Shown: positions 26,237-34,844, counted from the stretch's first letter. The stretch is 35,973 nt of DNA from Streptococcus sobrinus DSM 20742 = ATCC 33478 (GCF_000686605.1 NZ_JMLC01000023.1:1-35973); one strand, 5' to 3'. The notes: a model not told the origin generated them from the letters alone. Numbers and translations: made by a program.

Positions 26237-26749
26237 ATGGAGATATTTTTAATCAACAGAAAGACTTGGAAGTTTAGTCCGCTGCATTTTTCTATTGACA
26301 ATAATCAAGGCCAAGCTCTTTATCGGCCGGAATATACTCTGACCAAACATGGCAACTATACGACAGGCTTTGTCCTCAAAGAGATTACGAGCGGTCGGTT
26401 GGTTGGTCAAGCTAGCAAAGTTAAACCAACCAAACCTGACCATCAGGTTCAAACTTCAACAGGCTTTAGTTTTCGGCTTTATAAACATGGCTTTTCGCGG
26501 GCTATTGATTTACCTGGTTTTACGATTCAGGGTGATCTCTGGATCCTAAATTTTAGATTAATTCAAAATGCAGATGGTCAGGTTTTGGCCGATATTGGTC
26601 ACTCGCTCCAATTCATTAAGGATAGTATTCAAGTTAGTCTCTATAATCAAGCCTACCGAGACTTTGTTTTAACCTTGGTAGCAGATGTTCTTTACTTCAA
26701 CGCGGATGGTTATTTAAAACCAGATTTAAATAACTCTAATAGTTATTAG
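26237..26749 (+). CDS. LURP-one-related protein, divergent
   Basis: The 170-residue, mainly beta protein shares its layout with the next gene. It has a start like EIFLINRKTWKFSPLHFSI, a middle TIQGDLWILNFRLIQ resembling VQGNFWDMNFQLYQ of its neighbour, and a late YNQAYRDFVLTLVADVLYF matching FDDAYCDLVISLVIAIDYV. LURP-one/YxjI proteins have a tubby-like barrel; their bacterial role is unknown. The start is set at the ATG behind AAGAAGGA. An upstream in-frame ATG lies inside the T-box terminator and is not credible. The gene is the first behind the alanine T-box. Confidence 0.75.
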   Translation: MEIFLINRKTWKFSPLHFSIDNNQGQALYRPEYTLTKHGNYTTGFVLKEITSGRLVGQASKVKPTKPDHQVQTSTGFSFRLYKHGFSRAIDLPGFTIQGDLWILNFRLIQNADGQVLADIGHSLQFIKDSIQVSLYNQAYRDFVLTLVADVLYFNADGYLKPDLNNSNSY

Positions 26750-26761
26750 TGGGGAGATAAG

Positions 26762-27250
26762 ATGAAAACTTTTAAAATTAAACAAAAACTTTTTTCGCTG
26801 GGAGGCAAGTTCACCATCAGCGATGAATTGGGCCTGCCCTGCTATCAGGTTGAGGGCAGCCTCTTCAAGATTCCCAAGACCTTTAAAATCATGGATATGC
26901 AGGGCAATCTGGTTGGCCAGATTGATAGGCAGTTCTTTAGTCTTCTGCCCAAGTTCCAAGTTAACTTGGCCAATGGCCAGTCTTTCACTATCAAGAAGGA
27001 TTTGACCCTTATCAAACCTCACTATTCCATTGCCAACCTAGGCATGGAGGTGCAGGGTAATTTCTGGGATATGAATTTCCAGCTCTATCAAAATGGTCAG
27101 GCGATCGCTCGAATTGACCAAGAGTGGCTGAAATTGACTTCTACCTACAATATCCAGGTCTTTGATGACGCATACTGTGATCTAGTCATTTCCCTAGTTA
27201 TCGCCATTGACTATGTTAAAGAGCAGCAGTCAGGAGCTGCAGCCAATTAG
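26762..27250 (+). CDS. LURP-one-related (YxjI-like, tubby-barrel) protein
   Basis: The 162-residue protein is a clear LURP-one family member. It has KIKQKLFSLGGKFTISDELG, YQVEGSLFKIPKTFKIMDMQG, then LVGQIDRQFFSLLPKF, and ends in VISLVIAIDYVKEQ. These alternating strands form a closed barrel around a hydrophobic helix in known structures. A GGGGAG site lies upstream. It is 12 bases behind its paralogue and 49 bases before alaS, so all three probably share one alanine-controlled transcript. The function is unknown; a link with translation or with membrane lipid is only speculation. Confidence 0.82.
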   Translation: MKTFKIKQKLFSLGGKFTISDELGLPCYQVEGSLFKIPKTFKIMDMQGNLVGQIDRQFFSLLPKFQVNLANGQSFTIKKDLTLIKPHYSIANLGMEVQGNFWDMNFQLYQNGQAIARIDQEWLKLTSTYNIQVFDDAYCDLVISLVIAIDYVKEQQSGAAAN

Positions 27251-27299
27251 TCAGCCTATAAGGACAAGATTATAAAAAATAAGAGAGGAATTTTTTTCA

Positions 27300-29921
27300 A
27301 TGAAACAATTAAGCTCAGCACAAATTCGTCAAATGTGGTTGGATTTCTGGAAATCCAAAGGTCATGCCGTAGAACCATCCGCTAACCTGGTTCCGGTCAA
27401 CGACCCAACTCTGCTCTGGATTAACTCTGGTGTTGCGACCCTCAAGAAATATTTTGACGGCTCTGTCACTCCAGAAAATCCTCGGATTACCAATGCTCAA
27501 AAGTCTATTCGGACCAATGATATTGAGAATGTCGGGAAAACCGCCCGTCATCATACCATGTTTGAAATGCTGGGGAATTTCTCTATCGGTGATTATTTCC
27601 GTGACCAAGCTATTGAGTGGGGTTACGAGCTCCTAACGAGTCCAGAATGGTTTGACCTGCCTAAGGAAAAACTCTTTGTCACCTATTATCCAGATGATAA
27701 AGATACCTACAACCGTTGGATTGCCTGCGGTATGGATGCCAGCCACATGGTACCGATCGAAGACAACTTCTGGGAAATCGGTGCCGGCCCTTCTGGTCCC
27801 GATACGGAAATCTTCTTTGACCGAGGCGAAGACTTCGACCCAGACCATGTTGGTCTCAAACTCTTGGCCGAAGATATTGAAAACGACCGCTATATCGAAA
27901 TCTGGAATATCGTTCTCTCTCAATTCAATGCTGACCCTAAGTTGGACCGCAAGGATTACCAAGAACTGCCAAGCAAGAACATTGATACGGGGGCTGGTTT
28001 GGAGCGTCTAGCTGCCGTCATGCAAGGGGCTAAGACCAATTTTGAAACCGACCTCTTCATGCCAATTATTCGTGAAGTTGAAAAGCTGTCTGGCAAGACC
28101 TATGATCCAGATGGCGACAATATGAGCTTCAAAGTGGTGGCTGACCACATTCGGGCCCTCAGCTTTGCCATCGGTGATGGGGCCCTACCAGGAAATGAAG
28201 GCCGAGGCTATGTTCTCCGCCGTCTCCTTCGCCGGGCAGTTATGCACGGTCGCAAGTTGGGCATCAAAGAAACCTTCCTCTACAAGTTGGTGCCAACGGT
28301 TGGTAAAATCATGGAATCCTACTACCCCGAAATTCTGGAAAAACAGGATTTCATTCAAAAGATTGTCAAGCGGGAAGAAGAAACCTTTGCCCGCACCATT
28401 GATGCTGGTACTGGCCATTTGGAAGACCTTCTGGACCAACTCCAGGCAGCTGACAAGGATACCCTAGAAGGTAAGGATATCTTCAAACTTTATGATACCT
28501 ATGGATTCCCAGTTGAATTGACCGAAGAAATGGCTGAGGATAAGGGCTACAAGATTGACCATGCCGGTTTCCAAGCTGCCATGAAGGAACAGCAAGAGCG
28601 GGCACGGGCAGCTGTTGTCAAGGGCGGTTCTATGGGCATGCAAAATGAAACCCTGGCTGGTATCGTCGAAGAATCCAGCTTCAGCTATGAAAAAGAGGCC
28701 TTGGATTCTAGCCTTTCTGTCATCATTGTTGATAATGAACGAGTTGAGGTGGCGGAGGCAGGTCAAGAAGCCCTCTTGGTCTTCAAGGAAACTCCCTTCT
28801 ATGCGGAAATGGGTGGCCAGGTAGCCGACAAGGGAGAAATCCAAGATCAAGATGGCCAAGTTCTGGCTCGTGTTCTGGATGTCCAAAAAGCTCCTAATGG
28901 TCAAGCCCTCCACAAGGTAGAAGTCTTGGCTGATTTGCAACTGGGACAAAGCTACCACTTGGAAATTGACCACAAGCGTCGCTATGCGGTTGAAAAGAAC
29001 CACACGGCGACCCACCTCCTCCACGCCGCCCTCCACAAGGTTATCGGCAACCATGCTACCCAAGCTGGTTCCCTCAATGAGGAAGAATTCCTGCGTTTCG
29101 ACCTCACCCACTTTGAAGCTGTGACTGCTCAAGAGCTCCGTCGCATTGAAGAAGAAGTTAACCAACAGATTTGGCAGGCTGTCGCTGTTAAAACTATCGA
29201 AACTGATATTGATACCGCCAAGGAAATGGGTGCCATGGCCCTCTTTGGTCAAAAGTATGGCAAGGAAGTCCGAGTGGTTATGATTGGTGACTATTCTATC
29301 GAGCTCTGTGGTGGTACCCATCTGGGCAATACCTCAGAAATTGGCCTCTTCAAGATTGTCAAGGAAGAAGGAATCGGTTCAGGTACCCGTCGGATTCTAG
29401 CCCTGACCGGTCAACAAGCCTTTGAAGCCTTCCGCAAACAAGAAGATGCTCTCAAGAAAGTGGCTGCCACCCTTAAGGTGCCTCAATTAGAACAAGTGCC
29501 AGCCAAGGTTGCCAGTCTCAATGAAGCTAACCGTGACCTACAAAAAGAAGTAGCAGAGCTCAAAGAAAAGGCAGCTGCAGCTGCTGCAGGCGATGTCTTC
29601 AAGGATGTTAAGGAAGCAGCTGGCCACCGCTATATCGCCAGCCAAGTCCAAGTCTCTGATGCCGGAGCCCTACGGACCTTTGCGGATAAGTGGAAGCAAG
29701 CCGATTACTCCGACGTTCTCGTCCTGGCTGCAGCTATTGGCCAAAAGGTTAATGTTCTGGTTGCCAGCAAGGACAAGGCTGTACCAGCTGGTAAGCTGAT
29801 TAAGGAGCTAGCACCAATCGTCAACGGTCGTGGTGGCGGTAAGCCAGACATGGCCATGGCCGGTGGCTCAGACGCCTCCGCCATCCAAGCCCTCCTGGAC
29901 GCCGTAGCCGACAAACTCTAA
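27300..29921 (+). CDS. alaS: Alanyl-tRNA synthetase
   Basis: The 873-residue, full-length class-II synthetase begins [20 protein letters not shown]. Motif 1 lies around [15 protein letters not shown]. The aminoacylation core includes [20 protein letters not shown] and [15 protein letters not shown]. The editing domain has the zinc-binding [11 protein letters not shown] and CGGTH motifs, which clear mischarged Ser and Gly. A C-terminal C-Ala domain ends [26 protein letters not shown] stands ten bases before the ATG. Control by the tRNA-Ala T-box about 1.2 kb upstream is expected, since no other promoter or terminator is visible between. A terminator follows closely. Confidence 0.97.
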   Translation: MKQLSSAQIRQMWLDFWKSKGHAVEPSANLVPVNDPTLLWINSGVATLKKYFDGSVTPENPRITNAQKSIRTNDIENVGKTARHHTMFEMLGNFSIGDYFRDQAIEWGYELLTSPEWFDLPKEKLFVTYYPDDKDTYNRWIACGMDASHMVPIEDNFWEIGAGPSGPDTEIFFDRGEDFDPDHVGLKLLAEDIENDRYIEIWNIVLSQFNADPKLDRKDYQELPSKNIDTGAGLERLAAVMQGAKTNFETDLFMPIIREVEKLSGKTYDPDGDNMSFKVVADHIRALSFAIGDGALPGNEGRGYVLRRLLRRAVMHGRKLGIKETFLYKLVPTVGKIMESYYPEILEKQDFIQKIVKREEETFARTIDAGTGHLEDLLDQLQAADKDTLEGKDIFKLYDTYGFPVELTEEMAEDKGYKIDHAGFQAAMKEQQERARAAVVKGGSMGMQNETLAGIVEESSFSYEKEALDSSLSVIIVDNERVEVAEAGQEALLVFKETPFYAEMGGQVADKGEIQDQDGQVLARVLDVQKAPNGQALHKVEVLADLQLGQSYHLEIDHKRRYAVEKNHTATHLLHAALHKVIGNHATQAGSLNEEEFLRFDLTHFEAVTAQELRRIEEEVNQQIWQAVAVKTIETDIDTAKEMGAMALFGQKYGKEVRVVMIGDYSIELCGGTHLGNTSEIGLFKIVKEEGIGSGTRRILALTGQQAFEAFRKQEDALKKVAATLKVPQLEQVPAKVASLNEANRDLQKEVAELKEKAAAAAAGDVFKDVKEAAGHRYIASQVQVSDAGALRTFADKWKQADYSDVLVLAAAIGQKVNVLVASKDKAVPAGKLIKELAPIVNGRGGGKPDMAMAGGSDASAIQALLDAVADKL

Positions 29922-29953
29922 ATTAAGCGACAAAATCAAGATAGAAATGAAAG

Positions 29954-29979
29954 ACCAAGCCCCATCGGTTTGGTTTTTT
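29954..29979 (+). terminator. Intrinsic terminator after alaS
   Basis: ACCAAGCC pairs with GGTTTGGT (one G-T pair) around a five-base loop, followed by TTTTT. The terminators after the first DUF3267 gene and after the rhodanese gene are built in the same way. Confidence 0.82.
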
Positions 29980-30227
29980 CTATAGGTCTTAATGAAGCGA
30001 GCCAAAATGGCGAAGCTGAATTTAGAGCTATTGGTGCAGATTTCACATTGTGAAATCTACGTTCCAAACTAGTCCTTAGCGATTGTGTAGCAGAGCTTAG
30101 GCACATTGACCCAGTTTTCTACAGCTCTTAGCGAGACTTTACAAAAGAGCTTAGAGCTGTTGACTTAGTTTTGCGAAGCAAAGACTAAGATCCGTAAGCC
30201 CGTTAGGGCTGAGAACGAGGTTCCTTA
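29975..30227 (+). repeat. Structured intergenic repeat, copy R1
   Basis: The repeat starts at the tail of the alaS terminator and ends near GAGAACGAGGTTCC. It contains GATTTCACA/TGTGAAATC, ACAGCTCT/AGAGCTGT, CTTAGT...TTTGC with GCAAAG.ACTAAG, and AGCCC/GGGCT hairpins. An 86-base stretch (30108-30193) is identical to R2 at 32529-32614. No coding frame fits it. Together with element B it fills the 853-base space between alaS and the next gene. Confidence 0.8.
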
Positions 30228-30324
30228 TACTCTTTAAAGTTCAAAACTTGCTATTTTTTACTCCAACATAGACACAATTCACTAAAAAAGCCGAGTATTT
30301 TAGCTGGATGACAGAATGATAAAG

Positions 30325-30585
30325 TGATACTTTCGCCAAAGTGGCATTATTAGCAACAAGAACGGTTGTTGCTAATAACGGAAATTTTGAGACTGAGGCT
30401 CAAAATTTATCACGGGGCAAATACATCAGCTACTAAAGTAGCGATGTTTAACGCCGATCCCTATAGCGATTGGCTAGCCCCCTGATTAACTCGCTCAAGC
30501 CAGTAAAATCGACTGACCTAACCTCGTGTTGCAATGAAACTTCATAAGAAGTTTGCTTGCGTCCGCACTTTTTAAGAAAGTATCA
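30325..30585 (+). repeat. Structured repeat (copy B of the trpG-trpD element)
   Basis: Ends TGATACTTTC and GAAAGTATCA pair, and so do AAAGTG (30338-30343) and CACTTT (30566-30571). Inner hairpins are TTATTAGCAACAA/TTGTTGCTAATAA (30347-30359, 30366-30378) and AAATTTTGAG/CTCAAAATTT (30382-30391, 30399-30408). Loop bases (ACT...AGG) and the 3' block (AGTTTGCTT.CGT.CGCACT) match copy A. Stem bases differ but stay paired. Copy B has about 110 extra bases after the second hairpin. AGTTTTGATTTTAACTCAGT follows eight bases after the end. Confidence 0.75.
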
Positions 30586-30680
30586 AATTGATAGTTTTGA
30601 TTTTAACTCAGTATTGTTTTTCTTAACAACGCTAACTAGAAAGCTGAAACTGGAATAAGGCCACTTAACTGTTGAAGTGC

Positions 30681-30709
30681 TTGCCAGAACAGCAGCAATG
30701 CTATAAAAT
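30681..30709 (+). promoter_or_regulatory. Promoter of the first DUF3267 gene
   Basis: TTGCCA and TAAAAT are spaced by 17 bases, giving a leader of about 59 bases ending in AAAAGGAGG. Confidence 0.6.
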
Positions 30710-30774
30710 AAGGTTGAAAACGTTTACTGAATTATTTGCCTGGATCATAATCTATAGAAAAGGAGGACATATTT

Positions 30775-31332
30775 ATGACCTTGCTCCAAGAAATCAATGT
30801 CAGGGACAATAAGTGGTTAATCGTGGCCTTGAACCTAGCCGCCCTCTTAGCCTTTTTCCCATTTCTCTTCCTCTTTCTTGGACTTTACAGTTTGGTAACT
30901 GGCAGTCCAGAAATCCGTTTTGGCTTTAACCTCTGGGATCCTTTTCTGGAGCTCTTCTTGCTAGTTGTCATCCTTATTTTGCACGAGGGGATTCATGGTA
31001 TCTTTTTCAAACTCTTTAAGCCTGAGAATAAGGTTAAGTTTGGTGTGATTTGGAAGTCGCTCATGCTCTATGCCACTAGCCCTGGCTCCCTCTACTCCAG
31101 AGGACAAATGCTGATCATCGGCTTAGCTCCCTTTATTGTTAACAGTCTCCTCTTAACCCTCCTTCTAGCTCTAGGTTGGCTACCCGCTTTTTATTACATC
31201 TTCCTAGCCAGCCTTCACGCCGCTGGCTGTGTTGGAGATTTCTATTACGTTTATGTCCTAGCTTGGAAACATCGTAGTCACAAGATTCTAGTCGAAGACA
31301 CCGAGAATGGCCTCAAAATTTTTCAGGCCTAG
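30775..31332 (+). CDS. DUF3267-type membrane metallopeptidase-like protein
   Basis: The 185-residue protein has about four membrane helices. The second ends in LILHEGIHGIFFKLF. The HExxH motif (His70, Glu71, His74) within a membrane helix is the hallmark of the DUF3267 'putative zincin' family. A third ligand could be the Asp in GCVGDFYY near the C-terminus. The ending KILVEDTENGLKIF faces the cytoplasm by prediction. Its substrate is unknown. A second copy, similar in length and motifs, lies at 35041. A perfect AAAAGGAGG precedes the ATG. It forms a single-gene unit with its own promoter and terminator. Confidence 0.8.
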   Translation: MTLLQEINVRDNKWLIVALNLAALLAFFPFLFLFLGLYSLVTGSPEIRFGFNLWDPFLELFLLVVILILHEGIHGIFFKLFKPENKVKFGVIWKSLMLYATSPGSLYSRGQMLIIGLAPFIVNSLLLTLLLALGWLPAFYYIFLASLHAAGCVGDFYYVYVLAWKHRSHKILVEDTENGLKIFQA

Positions 31333-31373
31333 ACTCGAGTATAATTCAAATTCCCTAGCAAATAGAATGATAG

Positions 31374-31399
31374 ACCAAGTCCATTTAGGCTTGGTTTTT
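31374..31399 (+). terminator. Intrinsic terminator after the first DUF3267 gene
   Basis: ACCAAG pairs with CTTGGT, with an inner CC/GG pair across a bulge, then TTTTT. The -35 box of the next gene starts within three bases. Confidence 0.8.
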
Positions 31400-31401
31400 C
31401 T

Positions 31402-31442
31402 TTGACAATCATCTAATTAAACTATATAATCAGTATTACTGA
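31402..31442 (+). promoter_or_regulatory. Promoter with palindromic operator of the MarR gene
   Basis: TTGACA (31402-31407) and TATAAT (31425-31430) have a 17-base spacer. The palindrome TCAGTATTACTGA (31430-31442) overlaps the -10 end and the start point. That is a usual place for an autorepressor of the MarR class to bind. Confidence 0.75.
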
Positions 31443-31464
31443 TAATCAGAAAGGGTGATTAGTT

Positions 31465-31887
31465 TTGATTTTAGAAGATTCTTGGGGTTATAGCTTGAGT
31501 AAGGTTGCTCAGAAGATGGACAGTCAATTTGCCCAACAGCTGGAAAAAATTGGTCTGGATTATCGGGATTCTCGCTATTATGGGGTTCTTCTAGCTATTC
31601 ATACCTATCCAAATCTGACTCAGGTCAAGATAGGAGAACAGCTGAACTTAGATAGAACGACCATTGGGCAACTAATTGATCAGCTAGAAGAGAAAGGATT
31701 TGTTGCAAGGGAGCGTAACCCCAAAGATAGACGACAAAACATTTTGGTCTTAACTTCCAAGGGAAAAAAGACCGTTAAAGAGATATGGCAAGAAATGCGT
31801 GCCGTGGAAATGGCTGTCATTGCCAATCTAAGTGATAGCCAAAGGGAAACTTTCTTAGCCATTGCCAAAGCAATCAGAGGAAAATAA
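31465..31887 (+). CDS. MarR-family transcriptional regulator
   Basis: The 140-residue winged-helix protein has the recognition part LTQVKIGEQLNLDRTTIGQL then IDQLEEKGFVARERNPKDRR, the MarR wing with its conserved Asp-Arg-Arg, and dimerisation helices at both ends. No cysteines suitable for thiol sensing are seen, so a small-molecule ligand is more likely. It starts with TTG, nine bases after AAAGGGTGA; no ATG fits the N-terminal helix. It is followed by a rhodanese-like gene one base after its stop, making a two-gene operon. Autoregulation through the palindrome at its promoter is likely. Confidence 0.88.
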   Translation: MILEDSWGYSLSKVAQKMDSQFAQQLEKIGLDYRDSRYYGVLLAIHTYPNLTQVKIGEQLNLDRTTIGQLIDQLEEKGFVARERNPKDRRQNILVLTSKGKKTVKEIWQEMRAVEMAVIANLSDSQRETFLAIAKAIRGK

Positions 31888-31888
31888 A

Positions 31889-32248
31889 ATGACGAAACTT
31901 GAACTATTAGAAACCTACCTAAGCCTCTATATTAACCATTTTGAGGTATTGAAAGCCATGGAAGCAGAAGCATCACCCTATGTTATTTTGGACGTCCGAA
32001 ATGCACCAGCTCATGTCAAGAAAGACCAGATCAAAGGAGCTCTGGCGATTCCTGCAAAAGACTTAGCCAATCAGCTTGAACATTTAGATAAAAAGAAAAC
32101 TTATGTTGTCTATGACTGGAATAGTGGTACCACACTAGGAAAGCAAGCACTTTTCATATTATTGTCAGCTGGCTTTGAGGCTTATGAACTCTCGGGTGCC
32201 CTCGGAGGCTGGAAAGGTATGAACCTGCCAATCGAAGCAGTCCAGTAA
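31889..32248 (+). CDS. Rhodanese-like domain protein without the catalytic cysteine
   Basis: A 119-residue single rhodanese domain with YVILDVRNAPAHVKKDQIKGA, AIPAKDLANQL and the C-terminal AYELSGALGGWKGMNLPIE. The active-site loop, normally YCW..GC or similar, reads YDWNSGTT (residues 75-82). The protein contains no Cys at all, so it cannot carry a persulfide. It may bind a ligand or protein instead. The ATG behind AGAGGAAAA is chosen; an earlier in-frame ATG at 31862 lies within the MarR gene. Co-transcribed with the MarR gene. Confidence 0.82.
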   Translation: MTKLELLETYLSLYINHFEVLKAMEAEASPYVILDVRNAPAHVKKDQIKGALAIPAKDLANQLEHLDKKKTYVVYDWNSGTTLGKQALFILLSAGFEAYELSGALGGWKGMNLPIEAVQ

Positions 32249-32265
32249 TCATCAACTAATTAGTA

Positions 32266-32291
32266 ACCAGGCCCAGATGGGTTTGGTTTTT
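32266..32291 (+). terminator. Intrinsic terminator of the MarR-rhodanese operon
   Basis: ACCAGGCCC pairs with GGGTTTGGT (two G-T pairs) around AGAT, then TTTT. Confidence 0.8.
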
Positions 32292-32647
32292 CTATAGCTA
32301 TTAATGAAGTGAGCTAGAATGGCGAAGCTGAATTTAGAGCCATTTCTGTCACACTCCCGCACAGTTGATTAGGAGGGCCGCTTTCACTTGCCAGGCAAGG
32401 GAAAAGAGCTTCCAATCAACCACTGCGTCAAGTTGTTTAATGCCTAAAATAGGAAAGTAGCTACGTTTTGTCTCCATCTACGTTCCAAATTAGTCTTTTG
32501 CGATTGCCAAACAGAACTTAGGCACAATGACCCAGTTTTCTACAGCTCTTAGCGAGACTTTACAAAAGAGCTTAGAGCTGTTGACTTAGTTTTGCGAAGC
32601 AAAGACTAAGATCCTTAAGCCCGTTAGGGCTGAGAACTAGGTTCCTA
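32282..32647 (+). repeat. Structured intergenic repeat, copy R2, with an internal insert
   Basis: Same layout as R1: it starts at a terminator tail and ends GAGAACTAGGTTCC, with 86 identical bases at 32529-32614. About 135 bases (roughly 32345-32480) replace the short hairpin of R1. That insert has its own long stem, in which CAGTTGATT pairs with AATCAACCACTG, and an inner TTGCC/GGCAA hairpin. The remainder of the 551-base gap holds only the promoter region of the next gene. Confidence 0.78.
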
Positions 32648-32799
32648 ATCATGTTCTAAGCAAGCCCCCCAATCCCCGCTCCCATATAAAGGACGGGCAA
32701 ACTAATTCGTCAAAACTTCTTATTTTCTAAGTTCAGAATAATCAGACAATAGAAATTGTGTTAAAATATAGGCAAGTTTGTCGTGAAGGGTGGTAGTTT

Positions 32800-33582
32800 A
32801 TGCGTGTTTCTCTAATTCAGATGGCGGTTTCCTTTGGTCGGCCTCAGGAAAATTTTGCTCGGGTCTTGCAACTTTTAAATCAGGCAGTCCAAGAAGAGCC
32901 TGATGTCATTGTCCTGCCGGAAATGTGGAATACGGGCTATGCCCTATCTGATTTGGCTCAACTATCTGATAAGGAAGGCCAGAAAACTCAGGAATTGCTC
33001 AGCCAGTTTGCCAGAGAGCACAAGGTTGCCCTCGTTGCTGGCTCGGTAGCTGTCCAGGAAGCTGGTCAATTTTTCAACCGGACCTATGTCTACGGAAAGG
33101 ACGGCCAGCTTCTGTCCAGCTACGATAAGGTCCATCTTTTTGGATTGATGGCAGAAGACCAGTACCTGACCGCAGGTCAGCAAGAGAGTCATTTTGAACT
33201 AGCAGGAGTCAAGGCTAGCAATGTCATCTGCTATGATATCCGTTTTCCTGAATGGTTGCGGACCCTCATGGCTGACGGTGCCCAAATTCTCTTTGTTGTG
33301 GCTGAGTGGCCCCAGGATCGCATGGAGCAGTGGGAGATCCTTCTCAAGGCACGGGCCGTGGAAAACCAGACCTTTGTCGTAGCAGTCAACCGAGTAGGAG
33401 ATGATCCCGATAATCATTTTAACGGTCATTCCCTGATTATCAATCCATTAGGCCAAGTTATTCTCCAAGCCTCCGATGATCAGGAAGGCATCTTTACAGC
33501 GGACTTGGACTTGACCCAAGTGGACCAAACTCGTGGTCATATTCCTGTCTTTGACGACCGCAAGCCAGAGCTTTATCATTGA
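32800..33582 (+). CDS. Carbon-nitrogen hydrolase (omega-amidase-like)
   Basis: The 260-residue nitrilase-superfamily protein has the catalytic triad in order: Glu41 in VLPEMWNTGY, Lys in SYDKVHLF and Cys in VICYDIRFPEW. The DIRFPEW form is typical of omega-amidases, which hydrolyse 2-oxoglutaramate or oxosuccinamate. It is followed after ten bases by an aminotransferase. This pairing is known from the glutamine transaminase/omega-amidase route and from methionine salvage (MtnU/MtnE in Bacillus), so repair of keto-acid amides from transamination is likely. GAAGGGTGG stands upstream. A TGT-TAAAAT extended -10 is seen near 32760. Confidence 0.88.
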   Translation: MRVSLIQMAVSFGRPQENFARVLQLLNQAVQEEPDVIVLPEMWNTGYALSDLAQLSDKEGQKTQELLSQFAREHKVALVAGSVAVQEAGQFFNRTYVYGKDGQLLSSYDKVHLFGLMAEDQYLTAGQQESHFELAGVKASNVICYDIRFPEWLRTLMADGAQILFVVAEWPQDRMEQWEILLKARAVENQTFVVAVNRVGDDPDNHFNGHSLIINPLGQVILQASDDQEGIFTADLDLTQVDQTRGHIPVFDDRKPELYH

Positions 33583-33592
33583 GGAGGACGGT

Positions 33593-34771
33593 ATGAAATT
33601 TGAAGAATCGCAATTATTGAAGGGCCTGCCCAAGCAATTTTTTGCTAACCTAGTGGCCAAGGTCAATGCCAAGATAGCTCAAGGGGCCGATGTTATCAAT
33701 CTAGGTCAGGGTAATCCTGATCAGCCCACCTATGACTTTATTGTGGAAGCCTTACAGGCCTCGGCAGCCAAGCCTGCATCCCACAAATATTCCCTCTTTC
33801 GAGGGAACCCTCCCTTCAAGGAGGCCGCAGCTGACTTTTACAAGGAAAATTATGGGATTGCTCTAGACAGTCAGAAGGAAATCTGCGTTTTAGGCGGATC
33901 CAAAATTGGCTTGGTTGAGCTTCCTTGGGCTCTGATGAATCCTGGCGACCTGCTCTTGTTACCGGACCCTGGCTATCCCGACTACCTCTCAGGTGTAGCC
34001 TTGGGACGAGTAGACTATGAAACCTTCCCTCTGCTGGCTGAGAATGACTTTCTGCCAGATTTAGCAGCCATTCCCGAAGAGATCGCCCGAAGGGCTAAAT
34101 TTATCTATATCAACTATCCCAATAATCCGACAGGAGCTGTCGCCACATCTGACTTCTACCAAGACTTAGTGGCCTGGGCTAAGAAGTACCAAGTGGGTGT
34201 CGTCAGCGACTTTGCCTATGGTGCCCTGGGCTACCAGGGCTATGAAAATCCTAGCTTTCTGTCTACACCGGGGGCCAAGGAGGTCGGTATTGAACTCTAT
34301 ACCTTCTCCAAGACCTTTAACATGGCCGGCTGGCGATTGGCCTTTGCGGCTGGGAATGCCGATATGATTGAAGCCCTCAACCTCATTCAAGACCACCTCT
34401 TCGTCAGCATCTTTCCTGCTATTCAAGATGCTGGAGTAGCGGCCCTTTTGGATCCACAGGCCAAGGAAGCTATTGTCCAGCTCAATCAGATCTACGACCA
34501 AAGACGGGAGGCTTTTGTCCAAGCGTCAGCCAAGATTGGTTGGCAGGCCTTTCCTTCCAAGGGTTCCTTTTATGCCTGGATGCCAGTCCCTAGGGGTTAC
34601 ACTAGCCAAAGTTTCGCGGACCTCTTGCTAGAGAAGGCCCATGTTGCGGTTGCACCAGGAGTGGGCTTTGGTCAAGCAGGCGATGGCTATGTCAGAATCG
34701 GTCTTCTGGTTGAACCAGAACGCCTGGCTGAAGCAGTAGAACGGATAGGAGCCCTAAACCTATTTGGATAG
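33593..34771 (+). CDS. PLP-dependent aminotransferase (class I/II)
   Basis: The 392-residue fold-type-I aminotransferase has NLGQGNPDQPTYDF, the cofactor ring block DPGYPDY, YPNNPTGAV, VVSDFAYGALGY and the PLP Lys in TFSKTFNMAGWR. A C-terminal Arg in YVRIGLL binds the substrate carboxylate. It resembles glutamine-using transaminases acting on methionine-derived or aromatic keto acids (MtnE type); the exact substrate is inferred from the neighbouring amidase. The ATG is chosen because GAGGAGG lies five bases before it and overlaps the upstream stop. A longer frame starting inside the amidase gene has no family match. Confidence 0.88.
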   Translation: MKFEESQLLKGLPKQFFANLVAKVNAKIAQGADVINLGQGNPDQPTYDFIVEALQASAAKPASHKYSLFRGNPPFKEAAADFYKENYGIALDSQKEICVLGGSKIGLVELPWALMNPGDLLLLPDPGYPDYLSGVALGRVDYETFPLLAENDFLPDLAAIPEEIARRAKFIYINYPNNPTGAVATSDFYQDLVAWAKKYQVGVVSDFAYGALGYQGYENPSFLSTPGAKEVGIELYTFSKTFNMAGWRLAFAAGNADMIEALNLIQDHLFVSIFPAIQDAGVAALLDPQAKEAIVQLNQIYDQRREAFVQASAKIGWQAFPSKGSFYAWMPVPRGYTSQSFADLLLEKAHVAVAPGVGFGQAGDGYVRIGLLVEPERLAEAVERIGALNLFG

Positions 34772-34844
34772 GCGGTTTCTTGAAAACTATCAATTAAAGT
34801 TGAGGAAGTATTTCCACCAAGTCAGTGAAATTTTCTCAGTTCTA

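Noticed and set aside
28464..29321. Long open frame on the minus strand opposite alaS
   Set aside because: It lies wholly within the well-supported alaS gene, has no ribosome site or family motif, and reflects codon bias of the sense strand. Similar antisense frames in ftsK, trpB and others were dropped for the same reason.
33533..33592. Earlier start for the aminotransferase inside the amidase gene
   Set aside because: The aminotransferase family begins near the ATG at 33593, which has a strong GAGGAGG site.
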